From the NCBI RefSeq assembly GCF_003479605.1, contig NZ_QUHR01000002.1, positions 248,001-312,000 of the forward strand: 64,000 bases of DNA, written 5' to 3'. The notes below the pieces were generated by a model. That model was not told the DNA's origin. It did not search any database and saw only the letters and a program-made list of their open reading frames with translations. Shown piece after piece: positions 9,145-18,599 of the stretch (within the stretch, counting starts at the first letter, position 1; the number at the start of each line of letters is the position of its first letter). The translations under genes and the position numbers were made by a program. This stretch comes from Roseburia sp. AF12-17LB. Its GTDB lineage: Bacteria; Bacillota; Clostridia; Lachnospirales; Lachnospiraceae.

Positions 9145-9552
9145 TTATGCTTCTTCGATTTCTTCAAAGTCACAGTAATCTGCTCCTGCTTCAGAAGCAA
9201 ACTTAAAACTTACTTTCTCGCCCTGATATTCCACGGTAAAATCACCTTCCATATCAAGGAAAGAATGTGCCTGGGCTATATTATCCAAGAATTCTGCCAT
9301 ATCTGCCGGAAAGTCTTTTGCATCTGCCTCTACGCTGCACTCTTCTTCTAAGATTTCCTGCTCCACAAAGAGACGCAGGGTAAAATCATCCAAATCACTT
9401 TCATCATCAAAATCTACACCCTGAAAATAATGATTGCCGCAATTTTTAAATAAGTTCTTTACATAAGAGGTACTGGATAAAATTCTCGACTGAGATACAT
9501 CCTCTGCCTCAAGATAAATATGATAGGTTATCTTCACCTGATTTTCTGCCAT
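9145..9552 (-). CDS. Small acidic protein of unknown function
   Basis: A 135-residue strongly acidic protein, rich in Asp and Glu, without membrane segments or a recognisable motif; probably cytoplasmic. Start ATG at 9552 with GGAAGG upstream. The stop codon of the DHH phosphoesterase gene lies only six bases upstream, so the two are almost certainly co-transcribed. I do not recognise the family and assign no function. Confidence 0.7.
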   Translation of the reverse strand: MAENQVKITYHIYLEAEDVSQSRILSSTSYVKNLFKNCGNHYFQGVDFDDESDLDDFTLRLFVEQEILEEECSVEADAKDFPADMAEFLDNIAQAHSFLDMEGDFTVEYQGEKVSFKFASEAGADYCDFEEIEEA

Positions 9553-9558
9553 GGTATC

Positions 9559-10533
9559 TTACCTTCCTTCTTCTGCCTTGATCTGCTCTAAGAACAGCAT
9601 TTCTAATTTATAATCCCGGTCCGGTTCCAACTTTTCCATATTCTTCTTTGGAATGAAACCGCCAGCCATTGCCGGATGTCCGCCACCATTTCCATAATCT
9701 GCTAATGCCTTTGCTACAACTCTTCCGGCATCTACATGATTTAATGCACTACGGACAGAAAACTTAATGCCGTCAGAACGGATTGCATAAATCACGGAAA
9801 TATTAACTACATCAAGAGATAAAATAAAATCTGAAATAATTGCAATCAGCGCATCCGGACAATCAAACGGAATCGATGCAAATCCCACATCATCATAAAT
9901 GTGGATATTATCGATTGCCGCACCATATGCCTTTAAATCAGAAAACTCCATTACATTTACATACATGGATTTTAACTCTTCCACATCTGCCATTGGATAG
10001 ATGTATGCAAACATATCCACATCAAGCTTTGTTGTACCACGGACAAAGTCATCCGTATCCATCTTGATGCCATATGCCAGTGCTGCCGCCACATCCCGGC
10101 TCATTGGTGTATTGGTAAGATAAAAATACTCTGCAATCATTGTGGCACAGGCTCCTACACGGCGCACATCTTTATAAGCATATTCACAGGCAATTACTGT
10201 CGGATGATGGTCAATACATGCCACCTCATCCCCGATAAAATCGGTCAGATTCGCATTATATTTCTGGGAGTCTACGGTAACAATATAGTCCTCTTTCTTC
10301 ATATCATCCAAATCTTCTTTAGACAAAATATCAATATGAAATGTGTCAAACATCTTTCTTGTACTCAGGCGTTCAATCTTGCCATCATAACAGATATCTG
10401 CATTAATCCCATGGTAATTTAAAAAATGCTGTAAGCCAAAGGCACTGGCAATCGCATCCGGATCTGGAAAATTATGTGTCTGAATATAAGTTCTGTGTCC
10501 TCTTAATAACTCTACTAATTGTAAGGGATCCAT
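9559..10533 (-). CDS. DHH-family phosphoesterase (NrnA-like)
   Basis: A 324-residue DHH/DHHA1 protein. Metal-binding motifs appear in order: HNFPDPDAIAS near the N-terminus, a central VDSQ, IDHHPT as the DHH signature, and the DHHA1 motif NGGGHPAMAGGF near the C-terminus. Relatives are manganese-dependent phosphoesterases acting on oligoribonucleotides, pAp or cyclic dinucleotide products; which substrate applies here cannot be read from sequence. Start ATG at 10533 behind AGGAGA. It lies between a small membrane protein gene and the acidic protein gene in the same direction. Confidence 0.85.
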   Translation of the reverse strand: MDPLQLVELLRGHRTYIQTHNFPDPDAIASAFGLQHFLNYHGINADICYDGKIERLSTRKMFDTFHIDILSKEDLDDMKKEDYIVTVDSQKYNANLTDFIGDEVACIDHHPTVIACEYAYKDVRRVGACATMIAEYFYLTNTPMSRDVAAALAYGIKMDTDDFVRGTTKLDVDMFAYIYPMADVEELKSMYVNVMEFSDLKAYGAAIDNIHIYDDVGFASIPFDCPDALIAIISDFILSLDVVNISVIYAIRSDGIKFSVRSALNHVDAGRVVAKALADYGNGGGHPAMAGGFIPKKNMEKLEPDRDYKLEMLFLEQIKAEEGR

Positions 10534-10559
10534 GTTTTATCTCCTGGTATGATTTCTTC

Positions 10560-11000
10560 TTATTTTAATATAGAAAGCGGATTATTTTCCTTCTGGAATT
10601 TTAAGGCAAACAAAGCTGCCCCATAGCATAAAATTCCAATCAGCATAAATATTACTTTACCGGAAATTATTCCAACGACAATCTCTGCTGCTGCAACAAT
10701 TCCATGCAGCCAGACAGGAAGGTTATGCAGACATGCAGCAAGTCCCGCTTCAATCAACACCACAATACATACGCTCACTACCGGAATCTTCCATACCAGT
10801 ATACCCAGTACAATTTCCAATACGGCAAAAACCACAAATACACATAACATAATCAGCGCGCTGTTTTCCTTTAATTCTGCAATCGTAAACTGACTGTTCT
10901 TCTTTGCATAATTTTTCTTTGCGCTGTTGATTTTCTTCTTCATATTCTTCTTACTGTCCTCAGTTTTCTTTCCCCCTGAAACAAATTCCTTCACTTCCAT
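10560..11000 (-). CDS. Small membrane protein with lysine-rich N-terminus, unknown function
   Basis: A 146-residue protein whose first 45 residues are very lysine-rich (KKNMKKKINSAKKNYAKKN), followed by about four hydrophobic segments. The basic N-terminus should be cytoplasmic by the positive-inside rule. AAGGAGG precedes the ATG at 11000. It is 26 bases upstream of the DHH gene and probably heads that operon. I recognise no named family. Confidence 0.65.
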   Translation of the reverse strand: MEVKEFVSGGKKTEDSKKNMKKKINSAKKNYAKKNSQFTIAELKENSALIMLCVFVVFAVLEIVLGILVWKIPVVSVCIVVLIEAGLAACLHNLPVWLHGIVAAAEIVVGIISGKVIFMLIGILCYGAALFALKFQKENNPLSILK

Positions 11001-11125
11001 GAAAAAAACTTCCTCCTTGTAATGATTTCCCTTTTCATAAGCCGGTTCATCTTTCTCCGGTTCTTACACATCTACGCCCATTATACCAAGTAACCTTTGA
11101 AAGAACAACTTTTTTCAAAAAAACA

Positions 11126-11154
11126 TTGCAAATTTATTTTTTTCTATATATAAT
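11126..11154 (+). promoter_or_regulatory. Possible promoter upstream of tRNA-Thr
   Basis: TTGCAA and TATAAT spaced by 17 bases in a very AT-rich stretch. It lies about 75 bases before the tRNA, so a processed leader would be needed. The rest of 11001-11228 shows no other signal. Confidence 0.35.
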
Positions 11155-11228
11155 ATTATAGTATGATTTTAATAAATAAAGGGTTGTCTGAGGAAAATAT
11201 TTTATTTCGCATATAACTAGATTATTCT

Positions 11229-11301
11229 GCTTCCGTGGCTCAGTTGGTAGAGCGGCGCATTCGTAATGCGTAGGTCAGGGGTTCGAGTCCCCTCGGGAGC
11301 T
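11229..11301 (+). tRNA. tRNA-Thr (anticodon CGU)
   Basis: A 73-base cloverleaf: 7-bp acceptor GCTTCCG/CGGGAGC with one G-T pair, D-loop with GGTAG, anticodon loop TTCGTAA and the T-loop GGTTCGAGTCC. The anticodon CGT reads ACG threonine codons. CCA is not encoded; a T-run directly follows and serves as its terminator. Confidence 0.95.
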
Positions 11302-11335
11302 TTTTTTGTTGTCTAAAAATAATCTAAAAATAGTA

Positions 11336-11364
11336 TTGACATTTCTCTTTCAATTTCTCATAAT
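11336..11364 (+). promoter_or_regulatory. Promoter of the polyamine operon
   Basis: TTGACA (-35) and CATAAT (-10) with a 17-base spacer, 100 bases upstream of the regulator start. The rest of the gap to 11463 is AT-rich without a clear operator. Confidence 0.55.
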
Positions 11365-11463
11365 ACTCCTTAGTGAGTTTATTATTATTAAACTTCAAAT
11401 ACATTATTAGCTTCATTTTGTAAAAACTATGTAAAATCACTTTTCATGGAAAGGAAGTACAAA

Positions 11464-12003
11464 ATGGATATTGGAAATAAAATCAAGGAGCTGCGGATTC
11501 TCTACGGTCTCACCCAGCAGGAACTGGCTGACCGTCTGGAATTATCCAAAGGATTTATCTCCCAGTTAGAGCGTAATCTTACGTCTCCTTCCGTGGGTAC
11601 ACTTTTAGATATTATCCAGTGTCTCGGCACTACGCCGGCAGAATTTTTTGCAGATGATGAACCTGCACAGCTTGTCTTTAAAAATGAAGATTATTTTGAA
11701 AAAGAAGATGCGGAACACAGGAGCTTAATCGAATGGATGGTTCCCGGTGCCCAGAAAGATATGATGGAACCGGTACGTCTGACGCTGAAGCCCGGCGGCA
11801 CATCAGACATCTATCTTCCACATGAGGGAGAAGAATTCGGCTATGTACTTAAGGGCTCCATTAAAATCATATATGGTACCCGTACTTATACTGCAAGACA
11901 GGGGGAGTCTTTTTATCTTAAGTCCAATAAAAAGCACCATATCGAAAATACCGGCAGGAAAGATGCCGTTCTTATCTGGGTTACAAACCCGCCAAGTTTT
12001 TAG
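11464..12003 (+). CDS. XRE-cupin transcriptional regulator of the polyamine operon
   Basis: A 179-residue two-domain regulator: an N-terminal XRE helix-turn-helix (LTQQELADRLELSKGFISQLE) and a C-terminal cupin with the metal- or ligand-binding strand motif GEEFGYVLKGSIKI. This PuuR-like architecture is common next to polyamine genes. I choose the ATG at 11464 because AAGGAAG lies six bases upstream; the frame is open to 11446. It is the first gene of the potABCD unit, six bases before potA. It probably senses polyamines through the cupin (inference). Confidence 0.88.
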   Translation: MDIGNKIKELRILYGLTQQELADRLELSKGFISQLERNLTSPSVGTLLDIIQCLGTTPAEFFADDEPAQLVFKNEDYFEKEDAEHRSLIEWMVPGAQKDMMEPVRLTLKPGGTSDIYLPHEGEEFGYVLKGSIKIIYGTRTYTARQGESFYLKSNKKHHIENTGRKDAVLIWVTNPPSF

Positions 12004-12012
12004 GAGGTTATG

Positions 12013-13086
12013 ATGGGCAAGAAATTAATACAATTAGAAAATATTACCAAAACTTATGACGGAAATATGATTTTGGATGACTTAAATCTTTATGTAAAGG
12101 AAAACGAATTCTTAACACTGCTGGGACCTTCCGGCTGTGGAAAGACTACTACCCTGCGTCTTATCGGTGGTTTTGAGACACCGGACACCGGACGTATTAT
12201 TTTTGATGGAAAAGATATTACTTCTCTTCCGCCAAATGAGCGTAAATTAAATACCGTATTCCAGAAATACGCACTTTTTACCCATATGAGCATTGCAGAT
12301 AATATTGCTTTTGGTTTAAAAATCAGTAAAAAAAGCAAGGCTTATATTCAGGATAAAATCAAATATGCCTTAAAGCTTGTAAACTTAGACGGTTATGAAA
12401 ACCGCAGCATTGATTCCTTAAGCGGTGGCCAGCAGCAGCGTATTGCCATTGCCCGTGCCATTGTAAATGAACCAAAGGTTCTCCTTTTAGACGAGCCTTT
12501 GGGCGCACTGGATTTAAAAATGCGTCAGGACATGCAGTACGAACTGATTCGTCTGAAAAATGAACTTGGCATTACTTTTATCTATGTTACCCACGACCAG
12601 GAAGAAGCCCTTACCATGTCAGACACCATTGCTGTCATGAATCAGGGCTATATCCAGCAGATTGGTACTCCGGAAGATATTTATAATGAGCCGGAAAATG
12701 CATTCGTTGCCGACTTTATCGGAGACAGCAATATCATTGACGGTATCATGATTGAGGATAAATTAGTCAGCTTCTTAGGCATCAAGCACGAATGTGTCGA
12801 CACCGGTTTTGGTAATAATAAACCGGTAGACGTAGTCATCCGCCCAGAAGATATTGAGATTGTAGAAGCCGGCACCGGTTTTATGGATGGTGATATTACT
12901 TCTGTTATCTTCAAGGGTGTCCACTACGAAATCGAAATTATGGCTGGCGGATATGAATGGCTTGTTCATACCACCAAATATTTCGAAACCGGAAGCCATG
13001 TGGGAATGAAGGTAATTCCTTTCAATATCCAGATTATGCATAAACCGGAATCCAGTGACGAAAAGGCGGTGGAACTCGATGCATAA
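12013..13086 (+). CDS. potA: Spermidine/putrescine ABC transporter ATPase
   Basis: ATPase that powers polyamine import. Walker [10 protein letters not shown], signature LSGGQQQR and Walker [12 protein letters not shown] are intact, and the C-terminal third (from about residue 250) is the TOBE regulatory domain of the PotA/MalK group. The ATG at 12013 has AGGAGG five bases upstream; the ATG directly before it (12010) is too close to that site. It overlaps the start of potB by eight bases. The substrate assignment rests on the complete potABCD set. Confidence 0.93.
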   Translation: MGKKLIQLENITKTYDGNMILDDLNLYVKENEFLTLLGPSGCGKTTTLRLIGGFETPDTGRIIFDGKDITSLPPNERKLNTVFQKYALFTHMSIADNIAFGLKISKKSKAYIQDKIKYALKLVNLDGYENRSIDSLSGGQQQRIAIARAIVNEPKVLLLDEPLGALDLKMRQDMQYELIRLKNELGITFIYVTHDQEEALTMSDTIAVMNQGYIQQIGTPEDIYNEPENAFVADFIGDSNIIDGIMIEDKLVSFLGIKHECVDTGFGNNKPVDVVIRPEDIEIVEAGTGFMDGDITSVIFKGVHYEIEIMAGGYEWLVHTTKYFETGSHVGMKVIPFNIQIMHKPESSDEKAVELDA

Positions 13087-13900
13087 TGCCAGAAAAAGAC
13101 TTTTAGCCGGACCTTATCTGGTCTGGATTATTGGATTTACTGTACTTCCGATTCTGATGATATTATATTACGCATTTACCAACAGTGACGGTGGTTTTAC
13201 CTGGGCAAATATTGCTGCAATTGCAGACCCGGTACATATAAAAGCACTCCTGCTTTCCTTGAAGCTTGGTATCTTATGTACAATTGTCTGTCTCCTGCTC
13301 TCCTACCCGCTTGCCATGATATTAAATAGTCTTCATATCAAGCATCAGAGCTTTGTGGTATTTATCTTCGTCCTGCCAATGTGGATGAATTTTATGCTGC
13401 GTATTTTAGCATGGCAGATGTTACTTTCCAATAATGGAATTATCAATGGATTTTTTTCCATTTTCGGCATCCCGAAGCTTCATATGTTAAATACCCAGGG
13501 AGCCGTTGTATTTGGCATGATTTATGATTTTCTTCCATTTATGATTATGCCGATTTACAATTCCATAGTACGTATCCGCAAAGAAACCATAGATGCGGCA
13601 AGGGATTTAGGTGCCAACAGTTTTATCACCTTCTTCCGTATCATTCTGCCGCTTACTTTGCCTGGAATTGTCAGCGGAATTATTATGGTATTCGTGCCGG
13701 CACTTACCTCCTTTGTTATTTCAGACCTTTTAGGTGGAGGTAAAGTACTTCTCATTGGAAATGTTATTGAGCAGTCCTTCATGCAGGGTTCCTACTGGAA
13801 TTTAGGTTCCGGACTTTCCATTGTACTTATGATTTTTGTTTTAATCAGTATGGCATTTATGAATCGTGCCGGTGAATCAGGAGGGCATGCAGTATGGTAA
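13079..13900 (+). CDS. potB: Spermidine/putrescine ABC transporter permease PotB
   Basis: Membrane permease with about six transmembrane segments in 273 residues. The coupling-loop motif is [19 protein letters not shown]. The first membrane segment begins about ten residues in ([20 protein letters not shown]). I take the ATG at 13079, preceded by an AAGGCGGTGG ribosome binding site inside the end of potA; the frame runs back to 13055. It ends seven bases inside potC, consistent with translational coupling. Confidence 0.93.
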   Translation: MHNARKRLLAGPYLVWIIGFTVLPILMILYYAFTNSDGGFTWANIAAIADPVHIKALLLSLKLGILCTIVCLLLSYPLAMILNSLHIKHQSFVVFIFVLPMWMNFMLRILAWQMLLSNNGIINGFFSIFGIPKLHMLNTQGAVVFGMIYDFLPFMIMPIYNSIVRIRKETIDAARDLGANSFITFFRIILPLTLPGIVSGIIMVFVPALTSFVISDLLGGGKVLLIGNVIEQSFMQGSYWNLGSGLSIVLMIFVLISMAFMNRAGESGGHAVW

Positions 13901-14673
13901 AGAAAAGTTTATCAAGAATTTATCTTGCAATTATTTTCCTGTTTCTGTATCTTCCGATTGGAGTTCTGATTGTACTTTCCTTCAACAACTCCCTCTCCCG
14001 TGTAAAGTGGGGCGGGTTTACGACAGAATGGTATCGTAATCTTGTTTCTGACCCGACTATTATGAATGCCTTTTATACCACGATTCTGATTACCGTTGCA
14101 TCTTCTGTGATTGCTACAATAATCGGAACCATGGCAGCAATCGGAATCAGTGCCATGCGGAAAAGGAACCGTCAGATTATGCTTGGTGCAACTAACATTC
14201 CACTTCTGAATGCAGATATTGTTACTGGTATCTCCCTGATGCTGCTTTTTGTCCGCTTTACAGAGCTTGGAACATCAACCGTATTGATTGCACATATTAC
14301 CTTTGACATTCCATATGTCATTTTAAATGTACTGCCTAAGCTTTCCAACACCTCATCCCATACCTATGAGGCCGCCAGAGACTTAGGTGCAACACCACTT
14401 TATGCATTTTTCAAAATTGTATGGCCGGATATCAAGCCTGGTGTATTCTCCGGTTTTCTGATGGCCGTGACAATGTCCCTAGACGATTTCTCCATCACCT
14501 ATTTTACCAAGGGTGCCGGTGTCAATACATTGTCCACCATGATTTATACCCAGCTGCGTAAAGGTATTATTCCGGAAATGTATGCACTGTCTACGATTTT
14601 ATTCTTCCTTGCACTGGTACTTCTTCTGATTATGAATTACCGCAGTGTCAAGGATGCGAAAGGAAGGTCTTAA
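13894..14673 (+). CDS. potC: Spermidine/putrescine ABC transporter permease PotC
   Basis: Second permease of the polyamine importer, 259 residues with about six membrane segments. The coupling loop is EAARDLGATPLYAFFKIVWP. Start ATG at 13894, with AGGAGG eight bases upstream inside the end of potB. PotB and PotC form the heterodimeric channel. The stop is followed after three bases by potD. Confidence 0.93.
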   Translation: MVKKSLSRIYLAIIFLFLYLPIGVLIVLSFNNSLSRVKWGGFTTEWYRNLVSDPTIMNAFYTTILITVASSVIATIIGTMAAIGISAMRKRNRQIMLGATNIPLLNADIVTGISLMLLFVRFTELGTSTVLIAHITFDIPYVILNVLPKLSNTSSHTYEAARDLGATPLYAFFKIVWPDIKPGVFSGFLMAVTMSLDDFSITYFTKGAGVNTLSTMIYTQLRKGIIPEMYALSTILFFLALVLLLIMNYRSVKDAKGRS

Positions 14674-14676
14674 GAA

Positions 14677-15726
14677 ATGAAGAAATTCTTATTTTCATTT
14701 ATGCTTATTGCTGGTCTCCTTACTCTTTCCGGCTGTGGACAGAAAGAGGATGAAAATGCACTTGTTATTTTAAATTATGGAAAATATATAGAGCCGGATG
14801 TTATCCAGCAATTTGAAAAAGAAACCGGTATTACCATCAAATACGAAGAATATGAAAGTCCGGAGGAAATGTATACCAAATACAAAGCGGGTTCCATCAA
14901 ATACGATTTAATCTGTACCTCCGACTATATGATCCAGAAGCTTATCAATGAAGGTGAAGTCTTAGAAATGGATTATGATAATATTCCACTTTACGAAAAC
15001 ATCGACCCAACCTATGTGGAATTTTCCAAGGCCTTTGACCCGGAAACGAAATACACACTGCCTTATTTCTTCGGCACACTTGGTATTCTCTACAATAAAA
15101 CCATGGTAGATGAAGCTGATATGGACAGCTGGAATGTTCTCTGGAATCCGAAATATAAGGGACAGATTATCATGGAAAATTCCGTCCGCGATACCTTCGT
15201 TCCTGCACTCCGGCTTTTGGACTATTCCATCAATACTACGGATGAAGATGGATTAAACGAAGCACTTTCCATGCTTTGTGACCAGAAAGATTTAGTCTAC
15301 TCCTATCTGGTAGATTCTTCTGCCGATGAAATGATTGCCGGAAATGCTGCCATGGCTCTTATTTATTCCGGAGAGGCTGCCTATGCACAGGATTATAATG
15401 ATGATCTTGATTATGTGGTTCCGAAAGAAGGTTCCAATATGTGGATGGACTCCTGGTTCATTCCCAAAACCTGCCAGCATAAGGATGCTGCAGAACAGTT
15501 TTTAAATTATCTCTGTCGTGAAGATATCGGTATGGAAAACTTTGACTATGTCTGGTATGCTACACCAAACACCGCTGTTTATGACGAACTGGATGAAGAG
15601 GTTCAGGAAAGTACTACTATTTTTTCTGATCAGGAAACTTTAGAAAACTGTGAAATTTTTAACAGTCTTGATGTCCCGGCTACAGAAACATATGACTATC
15701 TCTGGAAGAAATTAAAATCTTACTAA
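14677..15726 (+). CDS. potD: Polyamine-binding lipoprotein PotD
   Basis: Extracellular substrate-binding protein of the polyamine importer, 349 residues. The signal peptide ends in the lipobox LSGC, giving a lipid-anchored cysteine at about residue 20. The mature start (VILNYGKYIEPDVIQQFEKE) and the motif LPYFFGTLGILYNK are typical of PotD/PotF-type proteins. Last gene of the operon; a terminator follows at 15813-15848. Preference for spermidine or putrescine cannot be decided from sequence. Confidence 0.93.
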   Translation: MKKFLFSFMLIAGLLTLSGCGQKEDENALVILNYGKYIEPDVIQQFEKETGITIKYEEYESPEEMYTKYKAGSIKYDLICTSDYMIQKLINEGEVLEMDYDNIPLYENIDPTYVEFSKAFDPETKYTLPYFFGTLGILYNKTMVDEADMDSWNVLWNPKYKGQIIMENSVRDTFVPALRLLDYSINTTDEDGLNEALSMLCDQKDLVYSYLVDSSADEMIAGNAAMALIYSGEAAYAQDYNDDLDYVVPKEGSNMWMDSWFIPKTCQHKDAAEQFLNYLCREDIGMENFDYVWYATPNTAVYDELDEEVQESTTIFSDQETLENCEIFNSLDVPATETYDYLWKKLKSY

Positions 15727-15812
15727 AATATTCTGGTCTCTAAAAGATTAGAAATTTTTTAGAAAAATTTCATATTGCGTTTCTTGTTATTCAAGACACA
15801 AGATGATATATT

Positions 15813-15848
15813 GAAAGTCCATTGGAATAATCCATGGACTTTCTTTTC
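15813..15848 (+). terminator. Terminator of the pot operon
   Basis: GAAAGTCCA and TGGACTTTC form the stem (a central TTGGA/TCCA part can extend it), followed by TTTTC. It lies 87 bases after the potD stop and 40 bases before the next gene. Confidence 0.75.
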
Positions 15849-15887
15849 TATTTATTCATTTTTACCATTTCTAACCAGGAGGTCTTT

Positions 15888-16805
15888 ATGACATATCAAC
15901 AATTTCTTACTGAAATCCAGTTACAAATTCATTCTCTGTTTGATACAGATGTTACGGTTCAGCTGCATAAAATTCAAAAAAATAATGGTGTTACTTTGGA
16001 TGGACTCACTATTCTGCAAAAGGACTGCAACATTTCTCCCACTATTTATCTCAATGATTATTACAAAGAATATCAGGCGGGAAAAAGTATACAGAACATT
16101 ATTTTGCATATCCGGGAAATTTACCGGGCTTACCGTCCCAGCAGCTCTGTCGATGTAGCATTCTTTACTAATTTTGAAAATGTACGGCACCGCATCCTCT
16201 TTAAACTGATTCACTATCAGAAAAATGAGGAACTCCTCAAAGAAATTCCTCATTTTCGTTATCTTGATTTTGCAGTTGTTTTTTATTGTCTTTTATCTAG
16301 CTCAAGTCAGGGAAATGCCACTATTCTGATTCGTTCCACTCATCTTTCCTACTGGAACGTCTCCGCAGATGAGTTATATTCTTATGCCTTAGAGAATACG
16401 CCGGCACAGCTTCCTGCTGATTTTGAACCATTAATGCCATTACTCAATAAGCTTATGCCAATGCCCTTTCCTGCCGATAGCATGGAAGAAGAATCCGAAA
16501 CACCGCTTTATGTATTAACCAATAAAGCCAGACTCTATGGTGCTTCCTGCATTCTCTATCCAAATCTTTTAGATTCCATTGCAGATAAGCTCACATGTGA
16601 TTTTTATCTGATTCCAAGCAGCATTCATGAATTTCTGATTCTTCCTGTTCTGCCCGGAACCTGTATACAGGATTTAAATGCTATGATTCATGAAGTAAAT
16701 TCTACTCAGGTTGAGGAAGAAGAAATCTTATCCGATCACGCTTATTTCTATTCCCGCTCTGAAAAGCTTCTTACTTCTATGCCAGAAGAAAGGACTACAA
16801 TCTAG
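15888..16805 (+). CDS. DUF5688-family protein
   Basis: A 305-residue soluble protein. The opening (MTYQQFLTEIQLQI) and the following NNGVTLDGLTIL and ISPTIYLNDYY segments are what I associate with DUF5688, a family widespread in Lachnospiraceae and without known function. Start ATG at 15888, behind AGGAGG. It is a single gene between the pot terminator and the convergent glgA, whose 3' end it overlaps by 11 bases. No signal peptide or membrane segment. Confidence 0.75.
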   Translation: MTYQQFLTEIQLQIHSLFDTDVTVQLHKIQKNNGVTLDGLTILQKDCNISPTIYLNDYYKEYQAGKSIQNIILHIREIYRAYRPSSSVDVAFFTNFENVRHRILFKLIHYQKNEELLKEIPHFRYLDFAVVFYCLLSSSSQGNATILIRSTHLSYWNVSADELYSYALENTPAQLPADFEPLMPLLNKLMPMPFPADSMEEESETPLYVLTNKARLYGASCILYPNLLDSIADKLTCDFYLIPSSIHEFLILPVLPGTCIQDLNAMIHEVNSTQVEEEEILSDHAYFYSRSEKLLTSMPEERTTI

Positions 16806-18234
16806 CATATAATTTTTCATATTCCTTTGCAGAACTGGACCAGGAGAAATTCTGCTCCATGCCACGTCTTGCGATATCCAGCCACCCGGTCCGGTTCTCA
16901 TGGAATACCTGATATGCATAAAGAAGACTGTCACGCATTTCATGAGCATTATAATTTGAAAAAGTAAAACCTGTTCCGGTATGCTGATACTCATTATATG
17001 GCTCTACGGTATCCTTTAAGCCACCGGTCTCGCGAACCACCGGTACTGTTCCATAACGAAGGCACATCAACTGGCTCAGACCACAGGGTTCAAATAAAGA
17101 TGGCATCAAAAAAGCATCTGATGCTGCATAAATTCTATGTGCTGCTTCTTCGGAATACATAATATTTGCCTTCAGTCTGTCCGGATACCTGCTCTCATAA
17201 TAACGGAACATATTCTCATAACGTTCCTCTCCGGTTCCTAAGGCAACAATCTCAAATTTACCGGAAGAAAGCAGTTCATCCATCATATAATCTACCAGTG
17301 CAAATCCCTTCTGCTCTGTCATTCTTGAAACAATTCCAACTAACATCACATCATCCGAATACGGAAGATTCATATCCTTTAAAAGTGCCTGCTTATTTTT
17401 CCGCTTGCCCTCTTCTAAATCATTGGCATCATATAAATAAGCAATCTTTGGATCCGCTTTCGGATTATATTCATTATAATCGATTCCATTAATAATACCG
17501 CTTAATTTATAGCTGTTACTGCGAATGAGACCATCCAAGCCTTCGCCACCATCCGGAGTTGTTATCTCATAAGCATATGTAGGACTTACCGTTGTTACAG
17601 CATCTGCATATACAATACCACCCTTCAGATAATTGCCCTCTCCATAGGATTCTAATTTATCCGGTGTAAAAAGAGCATCCGGCAATCCGGTAATATCTTT
17701 TACTGCTTTTAGATTCCAGCGCCCCTGGAACTGTAGATTGTGTATCGTAAATACCGTTTTCATATTCTGGTAAAATACATTTTTCTTATAGATATTCTCC
17801 AGATATACCGGAACCAGTCCCGTCTGCCAGTCATGGCAATGAATAATATCCGGCTGGTAATTCATATGCGGCAATGCTTCTAATACTGCCTTTGAGAAAA
17901 ATGCAAATTTTTCTACATCTTCGTAAATATTATTATATGGTCTGTCTCCCGCAAAATAGAATTCATTATCAATAAAATAATACTGGATTCCATCTTCCTT
18001 TGCCTCCAGTATTCCTACATATTGTTTTCGCCAGCCCAAATCTACATAAAAATGCAATATATGATGCATTTTCTTACGCATATCCTCACGGATACACATA
18101 TACTTCGGCAGCATGACGCTGACTTCATATTCATTTTTTGAAAAATATTTTGGCAGTGAACCTGCTACGTCTGCAAGGCCGCCTGTTTTGATAAATGGAA
18201 CTGCCTCTGATGTAACAAATAATACCCGCTTCAT
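16795..18234 (-). CDS. glgA: Glycogen synthase (ADP-glucose)
   Basis: GT5 glucosyltransferase that extends alpha-1,4-glucan from ADP-glucose. The N-terminal substrate motif KTGGLADVAGSLPKYF and the C-terminal EPCGLSQLMCLRYGTVPVVR are both present. The 479-residue length is normal for the family. I choose the ATG at 18234 (MKRVLFVTSEAVPF) with GGGGGT seven bases upstream; the frame is open to 18282. No other glg gene is adjacent. The gene is preceded by a long leader built from structured repeats (18235-18570). Its 3' end overlaps the convergent DUF5688 gene by 11 bases. Confidence 0.95.
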   Translation of the reverse strand: MKRVLFVTSEAVPFIKTGGLADVAGSLPKYFSKNEYEVSVMLPKYMCIREDMRKKMHHILHFYVDLGWRKQYVGILEAKEDGIQYYFIDNEFYFAGDRPYNNIYEDVEKFAFFSKAVLEALPHMNYQPDIIHCHDWQTGLVPVYLENIYKKNVFYQNMKTVFTIHNLQFQGRWNLKAVKDITGLPDALFTPDKLESYGEGNYLKGGIVYADAVTTVSPTYAYEITTPDGGEGLDGLIRSNSYKLSGIINGIDYNEYNPKADPKIAYLYDANDLEEGKRKNKQALLKDMNLPYSDDVMLVGIVSRMTEQKGFALVDYMMDELLSSGKFEIVALGTGEERYENMFRYYESRYPDRLKANIMYSEEAAHRIYAASDAFLMPSLFEPCGLSQLMCLRYGTVPVVRETGGLKDTVEPYNEYQHTGTGFTFSNYNAHEMRDSLLYAYQVFHENRTGWLDIARRGMEQNFSWSSSAKEYEKLYARL

Positions 18235-18570
18235 TTCTGTTACCCCCAAATCTGATACCCTTTTTACAAATACGCAGTGCATCTTTCGCTGCGCTTTCTT
18301 TCGCAGTGCATCTCGAAAACCATTGGTTTTCTCGATGTACGGGCATTCGCCCTATCTACGCTCACACTCGCAAATCCGCTGCGCTTTCTTTCGCAGTGCA
18401 TCTTCGAAAGCCTACAGCTTTCTCGATGTACGGGTATTCGCCCTATTTACGCTCACACTCGCAAATACGCACTAACGTGCTCTTCATTCTGCTTCGCAGA
18501 ATATTTGCTCGTTAACGCCGCAAGAAAAACAAATGTCTGCTCTGCAGCCGCTTGTTTTTCTTATGCGTCT
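18235..18570 (-). promoter_or_regulatory. Long structured leader of glgA
   Basis: About 330 untranslated bases separate the likely glgA promoter from its start. On the minus strand the leader contains, in order: an 11-bp hairpin AAGAAAAACAA/TTGTTTTTCTT, a perfect hairpin ATTCTGC-gaa-GCAGAAT, GCAC-gtta-GTGC, then the two tandem 90-91 nt repeats. I recognise no known riboswitch class. Open frames across it on the plus strand are artefacts of the repeat. Confidence 0.5.
18287..18467 (-). repeat. Two tandem 90-91 nt structured repeats in the glgA leader
   Basis: Unit 1 is 18287-18376 and unit 2 is 18377-18467; they are alike except for scattered changes. Each has three hairpins: CTGCG/CGCAG, a central hairpin, and GGGC-attc-GCCC. 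The central stem is GAAAACC/GGTTTTC in unit 1 and GAAAGC/GCTTTC in unit 2, an A-T to G-C change on both sides. The third stem goes from a C-G pair to a T-G pair. A partial unit (CGCAGTGCATC) precedes unit 1 at 18273-18283. Confidence 0.8.
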
Positions 18571-18599
18571 ATTATACCACGTTATGGGGGAGCGGAAAA
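18571..18599 (-). promoter_or_regulatory. Probable glgA promoter
   Basis: TATAAT preceded by GTGG (extended -10 type), with a weak TTTTCC at the -35 position 17 bases upstream. It is the only good -10 box in the 426-base gap between spo0A and glgA. The remainder, 18600-18660, shows no clear terminator for spo0A. Confidence 0.45.
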
